64,000 bases of DNA from Candidatus Binatia bacterium (GTDB lineage Bacteria > Desulfobacterota > Binatia > HRBIN30). Below the pieces are notes generated by a model. It did no database searches, was not told the DNA's origin, and saw only the letters and a program-made list of their open reading frames with translations. The position numbers and the translations under genes are program-made. Location of the stretch: positions 768,566-832,565 of the forward strand of contig BPIR01000001.1 in the NCBI GenBank assembly GCA_026004215.1, read 5' to 3'. Of this stretch, positions 1 to 8,408 are shown piece after piece. Numbering within the stretch: the stretch's first letter is position 1; each line of letters opens with the position of its first letter.

Positions 1-2
1 GA

Positions 3-1484
3 GAACCTCTCCGCTGGGCCGTGTGGGCCAACGCCTACCCTCCCGTGCTGCGCAATTTTGACCGCTATGGCTACCGCATCGACGAGGTAGAGTATCACCC
101 CGCGTATCACCAGCTCATGGCATTGGCAGTTTCTCATGAACTCCACGCGTTGCCTTGGCGCACTGCGAAACCGGGGGCGCACGTCGCTCGCGCAGCCAAG
201 TTTTTTCTTCAATCTCAGGTCGAAGCCGGGCATGGCTGCCCGATTTCGATGACGTACTCGATCGTGCCGGCACTGCGGCACCAACCCGAGATCGCCGCCG
301 AGTGGGAACCACGGATCGTTTCGCGCGACTATGACCCCCGCTCCCTCCCCGCAAATCAAAAGCGCGGCGTGATTTGCGGGATGGCCATGACGGAGAAACA
401 AGGGGGCTCCGACGTTCGCGCCAACACCACCCGTGCCGAACCGGCGGACTCCGGAGGACCGGGCGCCGCGTATTGGATCACCGGCCACAAGTGGTTTTGC
501 TCTGCACCGATGAGCGATGCTTTCCTCATGCTGGCCTACACCGAAAAAGGGCTCTCGTGCTTTTTCGTTCCGCGCTGGCGCCCGGACGGTGTGCGCAACG
601 CGATTCTGGTGCAACGCCTGAAAGACAAGCTGGGCAATCGCTCCAACGCCTCCAGCGAGATCGAACTGGATCGTGCCTGGGGCCGCATGGTCGGAGAAGA
701 GGGACGCGGGGTGCGTACGATTATCGAAATGGTCAACCACACCCGGCTCGACTGCGTCATTGGTTCGGCTGCCGCCATGCGACAGGCATTGGTTCAGGCA
801 ATTCACCATTGCCGGCACCGGTCTGCTTTCGGCAAACGCCTGGTGGAACAACCCCTGATGGCCAACGTGTTGGCCGACCTCAGCCTGGAAAGCGAAGCCG
901 CCACCGTCACGATGATGCGCCTGGCCCGTGCTTACGACGAGGCGCCCCGCGACGCGCAACAGCGCCACTTCGCCCGTATCGCAACTGCGGTGGTCAAGTA
1001 CTGGGTTTGCAAGCGAACCCCAATGATGGTGGCCGAGGCACTGGAGTGTCTCGGCGGCGCTGGTTACGTTGAGGAATCCGTGATGCCCAGGCTGTACCGC
1101 GAGGCACCCTTGAACGGCATTTGGGAGGGTTCCGGCAACGTGATTTGCCTCGATGTCTTGCGCGCCATGAGCAAAGAACCGGAAACCGTTCCCGCATTTC
1201 TGGAAGAAGTGTCGTGCGCTGGCGGGGAGCCCGCATTCGATCGCGCGCTGCAATCTTTGAAGCAGGACCTGGGTCGGCTCGAAGACATCGAGTACCGCGC
1301 TCGCCTCCTGGTGGAGCGCATGGCGTTGCTCTTACAAGCCTCGTTGCTGCTGCGCTTCAGCCCCAGCGAGGTTGCCGAGGCATTTTGTCGCTCGCGACTC
1401 GAGGGCGATTACGGTCGGGCCTTCGGAACTCTACCCCGCGGGATTCGCGCCCGGGAGATCATAGACCGCGCCTTGCCACTCTGA
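3..1484 (+). CDS. AidB-type acyl-CoA dehydrogenase (5' truncated by window)
   Basis: This is a flavin-dependent acyl-CoA dehydrogenase of the AidB/isovaleryl-CoA dehydrogenase branch. The reading frame is open from the first bases of the window, so the true start lies upstream; AidB proteins are about 540 aa and 487 aa are visible after the internal GTG at 21. Family features are the middle-domain motif MAMTEKQGGSDVRANTT and, near the C-terminus, YREAPLNGIWEGSGNV, which is almost diagnostic of AidB-like members. Escherichia coli AidB binds DNA and protects it from alkylation, but many homologues are probably catabolic dehydrogenases. The next gene overlaps the stop codon (TGATG), suggesting co-translation with the isomerase. 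The family is certain; the substrate is unknown. Confidence 0.9.
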   Translation, partial: EPLRWAVWANAYPPVLRNFDRYGYRIDEVEYHPAYHQLMALAVSHELHALPWRTAKPGAHVARAAKFFLQSQVEAGHGCPISMTYSIVPALRHQPEIAAEWEPRIVSRDYDPRSLPANQKRGVICGMAMTEKQGGSDVRANTTRAEPADSGGPGAAYWITGHKWFCSAPMSDAFLMLAYTEKGLSCFFVPRWRPDGVRNAILVQRLKDKLGNRSNASSEIELDRAWGRMVGEEGRGVRTIIEMVNHTRLDCVIGSAAAMRQALVQAIHHCRHRSAFGKRLVEQPLMANVLADLSLESEAATVTMMRLARAYDEAPRDAQQRHFARIATAVVKYWVCKRTPMMVAEALECLGGAGYVEESVMPRLYREAPLNGIWEGSGNVICLDVLRAMSKEPETVPAFLEEVSCAGGEPAFDRALQSLKQDLGRLEDIEYRARLLVERMALLLQASLLLRFSPSEVAEAFCRSRLEGDYGRAFGTLPRGIRAREIIDRALPL

Positions 1485-2353
1485 TGCCGCTCACTCGTCT
1501 CGCCCGCGCGCTTCTGCGCGAGCCGAGCCTGTGGTTTTTCCTCGCTGCCGGAGCCGCACTTCTGGTTTGGCACCGCCTCGAACCGAGTCGAACTACGATC
1601 ACGATTGCGCGCGACCAGCTTGCCGAATTCGACCGCGCGTTCGCCGAGCAATGGGGCCGACCTCCAACGAACGAAGAACGGGAGCAGTTGGTCGAAGACT
1701 TTGTACGCCAAGAGATTCTCTGGCGCGAAGGTCTACGGCTCGGCCTGGAGCGCGCCGACCCCATCGTGCGCCGCCGCGTAGTGCAAAAAATGACGTTTCT
1801 CCTCGAAGCCGCCCGTGCCGCCGAACTGCCGGACGAAGCGACTTTGCAGGAGTACTACCGACTCCACGCCGATCGCTATCTCCTTCCGGAAAGAGTCAGC
1901 TTTATCCACGTTTTCCGGCCATACGAAAGCCCCAATGGCCGCCCGCACGGTAGCCCCGCAGACCTTCCCGCGAACACCTTGAAAACACTGCGCCCCCGGC
2001 TGCAAGGCGGAGAGGAGCCGGAGGCTCTGTCGGCACCCTTCCTTCGGGGCTTGCGCTGGACGGGTCGGCCGACCGAAGAAGTAGAGCGCACCTTCGGTGC
2101 GGACTTTCTCGCGACCTTGCGCTCCCTACCTCTGGGCACGTGGAGCGACCCGACGCGGTCCATTTTTGGCTGGCACCTCGTCAAAGTAGAGGCTTGGCAC
2201 GCACCGGAATTGCCGGCTCTCGAAACCGTACGCAGGCGCGTCGAACAAGACTGGCTCGAAGCCGCACGCACCCGTGCCCGTGAGGAAGGACTGCGCCGCC
2301 TGCGGGAACGCTACCGGATCGTGGTCGAAGCAACCACACCCGAGCGGCCGTAG
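1484..2353 (+). CDS. membrane-anchored parvulin-like peptidyl-prolyl isomerase
   Basis: A 289-aa protein starting at the ATG embedded in the preceding stop (TGATG). Residues about 14-29 form one hydrophobic anchor (LWFFLAAGAALLVW), followed by a helical SurA/PpiD-like N-domain (EREQLVEDFVRQEILWREG) and a C-terminal parvulin-type region ending FGWHLVKVEAW, which matches the closing strand of PpiC domains. It most likely acts as a periplasmic or membrane-tethered prolyl isomerase/chaperone for exported proteins. It lies just upstream of a HupE/UreJ protein and a DUF3604 protein, with one minus-strand gene between. The PpiC core is divergent, so catalytic activity is not assured. Confidence 0.75.
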   Translation: MPLTRLARALLREPSLWFFLAAGAALLVWHRLEPSRTTITIARDQLAEFDRAFAEQWGRPPTNEEREQLVEDFVRQEILWREGLRLGLERADPIVRRRVVQKMTFLLEAARAAELPDEATLQEYYRLHADRYLLPERVSFIHVFRPYESPNGRPHGSPADLPANTLKTLRPRLQGGEEPEALSAPFLRGLRWTGRPTEEVERTFGADFLATLRSLPLGTWSDPTRSIFGWHLVKVEAWHAPELPALETVRRRVEQDWLEAARTRAREEGLRRLRERYRIVVEATTPERP

Positions 2354-2409
2354 CTGCTCGCGCCGTGCTGCGTACCGAGCGCGCCGCCGCGACCCGCCAC
2401 GTTCCCAAC

Positions 2410-3705
2410 CTAAAATCCGTACGTCATTAAAATCATCACGCCACTTTTGGTGACGTCCTTGTAGCGCACCTGTGTTTCGCCCGCTGGCGGGGGGCGATTT
2501 TCCGAAAAGCCGTCACCGAGCACGCGGGTGTTCGGGTCGGCAAAATAACCGATACCAATTTGCAATTGGTCTGCCGGCACCAACGCCCCCACCCTCCAAC
2601 CGAGCATGAGACCAGCGCCAACCGCGTCCACAAAGTCGTCTCCAAACTGCACACCGACAAACGGACCGAGCGCCAGATTGGAGGCTCCGTTTGCCCGGGC
2701 TCGGGTTGCGAGACGAGGCAACTCTCCCTCCGGCGACTTTGCGCTGGGGCCTGAATTTTCGACATCCAGCGGGAACAAATAGTGCACCTCCAAAGCAGCA
2801 CGCGGTACCTCCGTACGCGTCCGCTCCACACGCACGACGCGAGCGCCCGACTGAGGATCCTCCACGATGCGGGCGGTTTCCACCCGCGTCTTCCCTCCGA
2901 TGTCCACGTTAAAGGCCAGTCCAAGGCCCGCGCCCCACCGGCGCCGCGTTGGCCCCTCGGCAACCCTGCGCGCTCTGGAACGCGCCACGCGAGAAGCACG
3001 GTGCAAGTCTTCCGCCGCACGAGCGAGAGTTTCTCCGGCCTCGACCGTGCGGTCCAGCACCTCGGCTAACGCGGCTTGGCGGCGCGCGAGTGTTTCTTCC
3101 ACGTGTCGCGCTTGTGCCTCGGTCAGATCTGACCGTCGCAGCCGCAACCGAGTGTGCACGGCTTGCAACTGGAGCAACGCCTCGCGTGCCACCAGCACTG
3201 CCGATCGCAGCCGCTCGGTATGTTCGGCCAGGCGCTCGGACAGGCTGGTCAACTCGGGAGGAAGGGCCGGGGCCGGGCGTTCCAACGCTGCGGGGGTTTC
3301 GAGAAGGCTGTCAAACGCATCCAAGGCGGCGCGCACCCGCGTGCGCGCCTCGTCCACTACGGCATTGCGTTCCCGGCGCGCCAAATCGGCACCGCGCCGG
3401 GCCGCTAAGTACTCGCGCCCGCCGCGCTGGCGCAGTTCACCCGCAGCGCGCTCCAGCCACAGGGCGCGACGTTCCGCACGCACGGCATCCGCGACCTTTT
3501 GTGCCGCTCGTTCTGCGATCCGCGCGGCACGCTCAGCGGCTAACGCCTGGCGCTGCGCGGCCACAATTTGGTCGGCAAGACCGTCTCCCTGCTCACATGC
3601 GCCTTTCGCACCAATGCCCAAGTAGGCGCACACGAGCGCGATGAGCGGTACCCCGCGCCGCCACACCCACTTCCGCCTCGACAAACCCTCACACGCCACA
3701 CCCAA
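2410..3705 (-). CDS. exported protein with long Ala/Arg coiled coil and C-terminal barrel-like region
   Basis: I do not recognise this 431-aa protein. A hydrophobic stretch (PLIALVCAYLGIGAKGAC, about residues 20-37) looks like a signal peptide. Residues about 45-230 are heptad-rich and Ala/Arg/Glu-dense (QRQALAAERAARIAERAAQK), predicting a long coiled coil. The last 200 residues alternate polar and hydrophobic (VGVQFGDDFVDAVGAGLMLG) and end VMILMTYGF with a terminal aromatic, as outer-membrane barrels do. An envelope-spanning role is inferred from this architecture only. The first in-frame start is a TTG; GTG at 3666 is an alternative that gives a more typical signal peptide. It is convergent with the isomerase gene. 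Confidence 0.6.
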   Translation of the reverse strand: MGVACEGLSRRKWVWRRGVPLIALVCAYLGIGAKGACEQGDGLADQIVAAQRQALAAERAARIAERAAQKVADAVRAERRALWLERAAGELRQRGGREYLAARRGADLARRERNAVVDEARTRVRAALDAFDSLLETPAALERPAPALPPELTSLSERLAEHTERLRSAVLVAREALLQLQAVHTRLRLRRSDLTEAQARHVEETLARRQAALAEVLDRTVEAGETLARAAEDLHRASRVARSRARRVAEGPTRRRWGAGLGLAFNVDIGGKTRVETARIVEDPQSGARVVRVERTRTEVPRAALEVHYLFPLDVENSGPSAKSPEGELPRLATRARANGASNLALGPFVGVQFGDDFVDAVGAGLMLGWRVGALVPADQLQIGIGYFADPNTRVLGDGFSENRPPPAGETQVRYKDVTKSGVMILMTYGF

Positions 3706-3829
3706 TGGCGCACCTCGCGCGGACTTCTTCGCACGTTCGCAACGGAAAAGTCAAATGCGCCAGCCTTACGCCTCCCAAGACTCCTCCTCCCTTGCACCGA
3801 CTCGCGATCCCAAGCATCAGTGATTGTCC

Positions 3830-4864
3830 ATGCCGTACTGCCTCCTTTGCCTGCACGTTCGCTCGCGCCGGCGTTCTTTCCGGGCTTGGGCGCCGGCAAG
3901 CGTCTCTTTACTCGCCGTTGCAGCCCTCTCGTTGCCGACCGCAAGTTCACCGGCGCGGGCGCATCCGCTCGAGCCGGCCATCGTCGAACTCCGGCAACTC
4001 AGCACCACACAATGGCAAGCAGTTGCGTGGAAGCCGTCGGGAGCCACGGCCGGCCCCATTCAGCTTGTGCTCCCTTCGGGTTGCATGCCGCAGGAACTAG
4101 ATCTGAAGGCACCAGCCGCGTTTGCTTGCAATTCCGAGACAATGGCAGGCGCCACGGTTGCATTGCGACACCACCCCCAGGCGCGCAACGACGTGTGGCT
4201 GCGGGCGCGCTTTCTCGACGGTCGCGAAATCGCTGGTTTGGTGGAGCCCACGACCGGCCATTTTCGCATCACCCGCGCGGATCTTCTCCCTTGGTCCCGC
4301 CTGGCGGCTACATACTTCGCCCTCGGGACGGCACATGTTCTCGAAGGCGTGGATCACTTGCTGTTCCTCACCGGGCTCGTGTGGCTTTTGCGGCGCACGC
4401 GCGCCATCGTTGTTGCCGCGAGTATGTTCACGCTCGGGCACACCATTGCGCTCTTGCTTGCTGGCTCCGGAGCCGTGCATCTGGATCCCGGCGTTGTGGA
4501 AGTGTTCATCGGGGCGAGTATCGCACTGGTAGCGCGGGAACTGTGGTTTTGCGGAGGCACCCGTCGAGAAGCTCAGGCATCGTACTTCGGCTTACCCTTT
4601 GGTTTGCTCCACGGGCTGGGTTTTGCCAGCACATTGGGTGACCTGGGTGCGGTCATCCTCCCCGCAGTTCTGTTCTTCAACCTGGGCGTGGAAGTCGGCC
4701 AGCTCGCTTGGGTTTGTATGGCTGCCGTACTCCTCGCTCAGTGCCGGCGCGCCCCACGACTGTACGGTGCAGTTACGGTGGCCGCGGCAGTCGCCCTCGG
4801 CATCGCCGGCGCGTGGCTCACGCTCGGTCGCATCGCCGCTTTACTCCAAAGACTCGGGCTGTAG
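3830..4864 (+). CDS. HupE/UreJ family membrane protein
   Basis: The protein has a signal-like N-terminus, a periplasmic domain beginning HPLEPAIVELRQ, and a C-terminal set of about six membrane helices. Those helices contain FALGTAHVLEGVDHLLFL and the conserved FGLLHGLGFAST, hallmarks of the HupE/UreJ_2 family. Members are proposed nickel/cobalt permeases, but the version fused to a periplasmic domain has no established substrate. The ATG at 3830 is used here; a TTG six bases upstream is in frame. It lies between the prolyl isomerase and DUF3604 genes, a grouping that may be functional. No hydrogenase or urease gene lies nearby, so a direct hydrogenase role is unlikely. Confidence 0.85.
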   Translation: MPYCLLCLHVRSRRRSFRAWAPASVSLLAVAALSLPTASSPARAHPLEPAIVELRQLSTTQWQAVAWKPSGATAGPIQLVLPSGCMPQELDLKAPAAFACNSETMAGATVALRHHPQARNDVWLRARFLDGREIAGLVEPTTGHFRITRADLLPWSRLAATYFALGTAHVLEGVDHLLFLTGLVWLLRRTRAIVVAASMFTLGHTIALLLAGSGAVHLDPGVVEVFIGASIALVARELWFCGGTRREAQASYFGLPFGLLHGLGFASTLGDLGAVILPAVLFFNLGVEVGQLAWVCMAAVLLAQCRRAPRLYGAVTVAAAVALGIAGAWLTLGRIAALLQRLGL

Positions 4865-4917
4865 CCTTGCCTAGCGATTGCTCTTCGCGGTAAGGCTCGA
4901 GGCACGAGGAAGGCGTT

Positions 4918-7062
4918 ATGAGGGGCCGGTTTTCTTTGGAGGTTGGGTTATTCGCCGGTGCAATATTGGCCGGAATTCCGAGCTTCGCGCCTCGGGTGCA
5001 AGCTACGTGCGCGGGCGACTGTGACGGATCGGGAACGGTGCAAGTCAACGAAGTGGTGCGAATGGTCGGCATTGCATTGGGGCAGCGCCAAGTAGCGGAT
5101 TGTGTTGCGGGTGACTCCAATGGCGACGGCGGCATTACCGTAGAAGAAATCGTCGCAGCGGTGGATTCCTTGCTGAGAGGGTGCCCGCCCGTTTTCACGC
5201 CCACGGCCCAGCCACCGACGCCAAGCCCAACTCCAGTAGCGCGCTGCGAAGACTACAATGGTGAGCGGCGGGTGTTCTTTGGCGACCTGCACGTGCACAC
5301 GGCAAACTCGTTCGATGCCTACACATGGGATGTTCGCACAACTCCCGCCGACTCGTACCGATTCGCGCGCGGTACCCCGATTGCGTTGCCCCCGCTCGAT
5401 GCCGCCGGCAACGGGACTCGCTCCGCACGCATCGATCGGCCGTTGGATTTCACGGCCGTGACGGATCACTCGGAGTTTCTCGGAGAGGTGTCGCTGTGCT
5501 CCACACCCGGTTCGCCGGTGTACGACGCGCCCACCTGCCAAAGTTTCCGCCGCGGTTTTGCAGAGTCGCAACTGGACTTTGGGGCCCGCCTATCGGTTCG
5601 CCGGCCGCAGCGCGCCGCGGATGTGTGCGGTACGGATTGGCAGCGATGCATACAATCCGCAGGCGACGTGTGGGAGCGCATCCGGGCAGCGGCGGCACAA
5701 GCCTACGAGCCTTGCCGTTTTACGACTTTCATCGCTTACGAGTACACCAACGCCCTTGCAGGAAGCACGCTACACCGGAACGTTGTCTTCGCTAACGACC
5801 GCGTACCGCCGCCAGTGAGTGTGTTCGAGCAACCCACGCCGCAAGGGTTGTGGCGCGAGCTCGAACGCGTGTGCAAGCAGGAAATCCCCGGCTGCGACGT
5901 CATTGCCATCCCCCACAATTCCAACGAGAGCACGGGCCGGATGTTTACCGTGGAGTACCCGGGCGCTGGTTCGGTTGCCGAGCAACGCGAGCAAGCCCTA
6001 CTGCGGGCTCGGGTGGAGCCGCTAGTGGAAATTTTTCAGCACAAGGGTTCGTCCGAGTGTTTCGCCGGGCTTCCCTCAGTGCTCGGAGCGCCTGATGAGG
6101 CTTGCGATTTCGAGCCCCGGCGCCGCTGGTCGTTGGAAGACTGTGGCGAAGGCATGGGGCAACTCGGCGCGGCGGGGCGGGGATGTATCTCGCGGCGGGA
6201 CTACGTGCGCAACGTGTTGGGCATCGGGTTGCAGGAATATACGCGATTGGGCGTGAATCCTGTCCCCCTCGGATTCATCGGTAGTACGGACACCCACAAC
6301 GGCACTCCTGGGCGGGTTGCAGAATACGAGTTTCAAGGGCATCGTGGTGCCGCCGAGGCCACGCCGGAGGCGCTGATGAGCTTCGATGAACTCGGCGATA
6401 CCCCCGTGTTGTTCAATCCCGGTGGGCTTGCCGCCGTTTGGGCCGAGGAAAACACGCGCGAGGCCATTTTCGCTGCCCTCAAACGCAAGGAGACGTTTGC
6501 CACGAGCGGCCCGCGCATCGTAGTGCGCGCCTTTGCCGGATGGGAGCTCCCCAACGACTGGTGCGAGCGGGCGGACCGCGTGCGCTTGGCCTACGCGCAA
6601 GGTGTGCCCATGGGAGGTACGTTGCATGCGGCGCCAACAAGCACAGCACCAGTGTTTGCGATCGCGGCTGACTACGACCCCGGAACGCCAGAGCATCCCG
6701 GCACGCCACTGCAACGCATTCAGGTGATCAAGGGGTCTCTGGTCCGTGGAACACCCGTCCTGCGTATTTTCGACGTCGCCGGCGACGCCGAAAACGGAGC
6801 CGCGGTGGACTTGCAAACGTGCACGCCTACGGGCTCGGGCTTCCGGCAACTTTGCACGGTGTGGCGCGACCCCGAATTCGATTCGGCCAGCCCAGCCTTT
6901 TACTACGTGCGGGTTTTAGAAAACCCCTCCTGCCGCTGGCACGTTCACGTATGCAATCAGTTGCCTCCGGAACGCCGCCCCGCTGCTTGTTCGGACCCTA
7001 CGATACCGCAAACCATCCAGGAACGGGCTTGGACTTCGCCGATTTGGTACCTCCCCGGGTGA
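4918..7062 (+). CDS. secreted DUF3604 protein with dockerin-like EF-hand N-terminus
   Basis: A 714-aa exported protein. The N-terminus is a signal peptide ending near VQATC. Residues about 31-90 hold two Ca-loop repeats (GDCDGSGTVQVNE and GDSNGDGGITVEE) resembling dockerin or EF-hand motifs, then a Pro/Thr linker (TPTAQPPTPSPTP). The rest is DUF3604, which has PHP-phosphoesterase-like metal motifs: DLHVHTANSFDAY, TDHSEFLGE, IPHNSNES and STDTHNGTPG. These His/Asp clusters suggest a metal-dependent hydrolase, but no substrate is known. An AGGAAGG ribosome site precedes the ATG. Calcium-loop plus PT-linker N-termini imply surface attachment or extracellular display. Confidence 0.85.
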   Translation: MRGRFSLEVGLFAGAILAGIPSFAPRVQATCAGDCDGSGTVQVNEVVRMVGIALGQRQVADCVAGDSNGDGGITVEEIVAAVDSLLRGCPPVFTPTAQPPTPSPTPVARCEDYNGERRVFFGDLHVHTANSFDAYTWDVRTTPADSYRFARGTPIALPPLDAAGNGTRSARIDRPLDFTAVTDHSEFLGEVSLCSTPGSPVYDAPTCQSFRRGFAESQLDFGARLSVRRPQRAADVCGTDWQRCIQSAGDVWERIRAAAAQAYEPCRFTTFIAYEYTNALAGSTLHRNVVFANDRVPPPVSVFEQPTPQGLWRELERVCKQEIPGCDVIAIPHNSNESTGRMFTVEYPGAGSVAEQREQALLRARVEPLVEIFQHKGSSECFAGLPSVLGAPDEACDFEPRRRWSLEDCGEGMGQLGAAGRGCISRRDYVRNVLGIGLQEYTRLGVNPVPLGFIGSTDTHNGTPGRVAEYEFQGHRGAAEATPEALMSFDELGDTPVLFNPGGLAAVWAEENTREAIFAALKRKETFATSGPRIVVRAFAGWELPNDWCERADRVRLAYAQGVPMGGTLHAAPTSTAPVFAIAADYDPGTPEHPGTPLQRIQVIKGSLVRGTPVLRIFDVAGDAENGAAVDLQTCTPTGSGFRQLCTVWRDPEFDSASPAFYYVRVLENPSCRWHVHVCNQLPPERRPAACSDPTIPQTIQERAWTSPIWYLPG

Positions 7063-7152
7063 GGCGTGCAGGAGAGTCAACGACTACCCTGCTGGAATGG
7101 CCGCCCGTCGCCCCGGGAGCGCGTTTGGAGCACCTGATTGCGAAACGCGCGC

Positions 7153-7186
7153 GGCGGGAAGGAACGTCCATCCCAACCTTCCCGCC
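7153..7186. terminator. convergent-gene hairpin, possible bidirectional terminator
   Basis: A perfect 10-bp stem, GGCGGGAAGG with CCTTCCCGCC, and a 14-nt loop lie between the convergent DUF3604 and MaoC genes. There is no clear T-tract on either side, so intrinsic termination is only probable. Confidence 0.4.
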
Positions 7187-7197
7187 GTGCCTCCGCG

Positions 7198-8052
7198 TCA
7201 GCGCAACTGGATCGCCGAGTTGCTGATCACCGGGGTGTCCCGTTCCTTCGTCTTTGCGGCAATCACGATCTTGCCGTCCTCCTTCCACATGGACGTGACG
7301 ATCGTTTCGCCCGGATAGACCACCCCGGAAAATCTGGCCCCATAGGAGGCCACCTTGTCCACCGCGCCATCGAGCACCGTATCCACGACCGCCTTGCACA
7401 CGATCCCAAACGAGCACAGGCCATGGAGGATCGGCTTTTCAAAGCCCGCGAGCTTGGCAAACTCGGGATCGCAGTGCAGCGGATTTTTGTCGCCGGACAG
7501 CCGGTAGATCAAAGCTTGGTGCGGCATGGTGGGCGACTCCACCACAGCATCGGGCTGGCGGTTGGGCATTTCGTGCTGCGCCTTCGGGCCCGGGTCACCG
7601 CCAAAGCCTCCTTCGCCGCGGGCAAAGATGGTGAAGCGATTCGTAAACAAGGGCGCGCCACCCTTCTCCTTGGTGTTGACCTCCAGCACGATAAGCGCTG
7701 CTTTGCCCTTGTCGTAAATGCCGGCAACTCGTGCGGTGTTTTCGATCTCTGCCGATACCGGCAGGGGCCGATGCAAGACGACCTCCTGTTCCCCGTGCAA
7801 AACCATCGCCAGGTTGATGCTGATTCCCGGGATGTTGTTCATTCCACCCAATGCTCCGAACACCGGAATCACCGCAAAACTCGGTAGCACCTTCAGGTAA
7901 CGCTCGTAGGTGTACTCGAGCTCCTTCGGATCCGTCGGCTTGTTCATCCCCGCCCCGATTCCCAGGTGATACAAGATCACTTGGTCCGGATTCCAAGCCC
8001 CGGCAGTTGCCGGTAACTGCGCCCCTAAAGCCTTCTGAACATCGATCGGCAT
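7198..8052 (-). CDS. MaoC-type (R)-specific enoyl-CoA hydratase (hydratase 2)
   Basis: A 284-aa double-hotdog protein related to the hydratase-2 part of peroxisomal multifunctional enzyme 2. The C-terminal half carries the signature YRLSGDKNPLHCDPEFA, including the catalytic Asp/His pair. It hydrates trans-2-enoyl-CoA to (R)-3-hydroxyacyl-CoA. The N-terminal hotdog lacks the signature, as expected for the pseudo-symmetric family. The ATG at 8052 is chosen because a GGAGG site sits about 7 nt upstream; an in-frame start at 8118 would add 22 residues of poor similarity. It stands alone, divergent from the primase gene, and fits the acyl-CoA metabolism seen elsewhere in the window. Confidence 0.9.
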   Translation of the reverse strand: MPIDVQKALGAQLPATAGAWNPDQVILYHLGIGAGMNKPTDPKELEYTYERYLKVLPSFAVIPVFGALGGMNNIPGISINLAMVLHGEQEVVLHRPLPVSAEIENTARVAGIYDKGKAALIVLEVNTKEKGGAPLFTNRFTIFARGEGGFGGDPGPKAQHEMPNRQPDAVVESPTMPHQALIYRLSGDKNPLHCDPEFAKLAGFEKPILHGLCSFGIVCKAVVDTVLDGAVDKVASYGARFSGVVYPGETIVTSMWKEDGKIVIAAKTKERDTPVISNSAIQLR

Positions 8053-8408
8053 ACGTTCTTCCTCCCTCTGCTTGCAAGCGGGCCCGATTTTCTCGAGTCC
8101 CGAATTTTGGTCACGCAAGTTCCTCGCGAGCTAGCACTCCACCGCTGCTGGCACGGTCGCTCCAGCTTTGCTGTCAACCGGTTTACGTTGCCAATCCGTC
8201 TCTTGGACCATCTCCGTCGCCTATCCGCTCCGCTCAGGCGATCCCTTGCGGTTCCGACCACCACCTCCAAGGTCACCGCCATTTGCAACCGCCAACTGTG
8301 CTCGATGAAAACGCCTGCATTGTACTTCGGACCAGGGCTGGGGCAAGAGCCTCACGGAGCCTCGAGCTCGCGGCCATCGCACTCGCGCTAGAGACCACGC
8401 CATTGCCG
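8053..8408. other. divergent intergenic region
   Basis: This 356-bp gap separates the MaoC and primase starts. It should hold both promoters. A TTGACA box on the minus strand (8172-8177) has no convincing -10 partner. The primase frame is open upstream to 7851, but the translation there is low-complexity and unlike the family. I see no RNA gene or operator. Confidence 0.4.

Noticed and set aside
8172..8177. TTGACA on the minus strand as a MaoC promoter
   Set aside because: The base run 17-18 nt downstream (GTGCCA) is not a credible -10.
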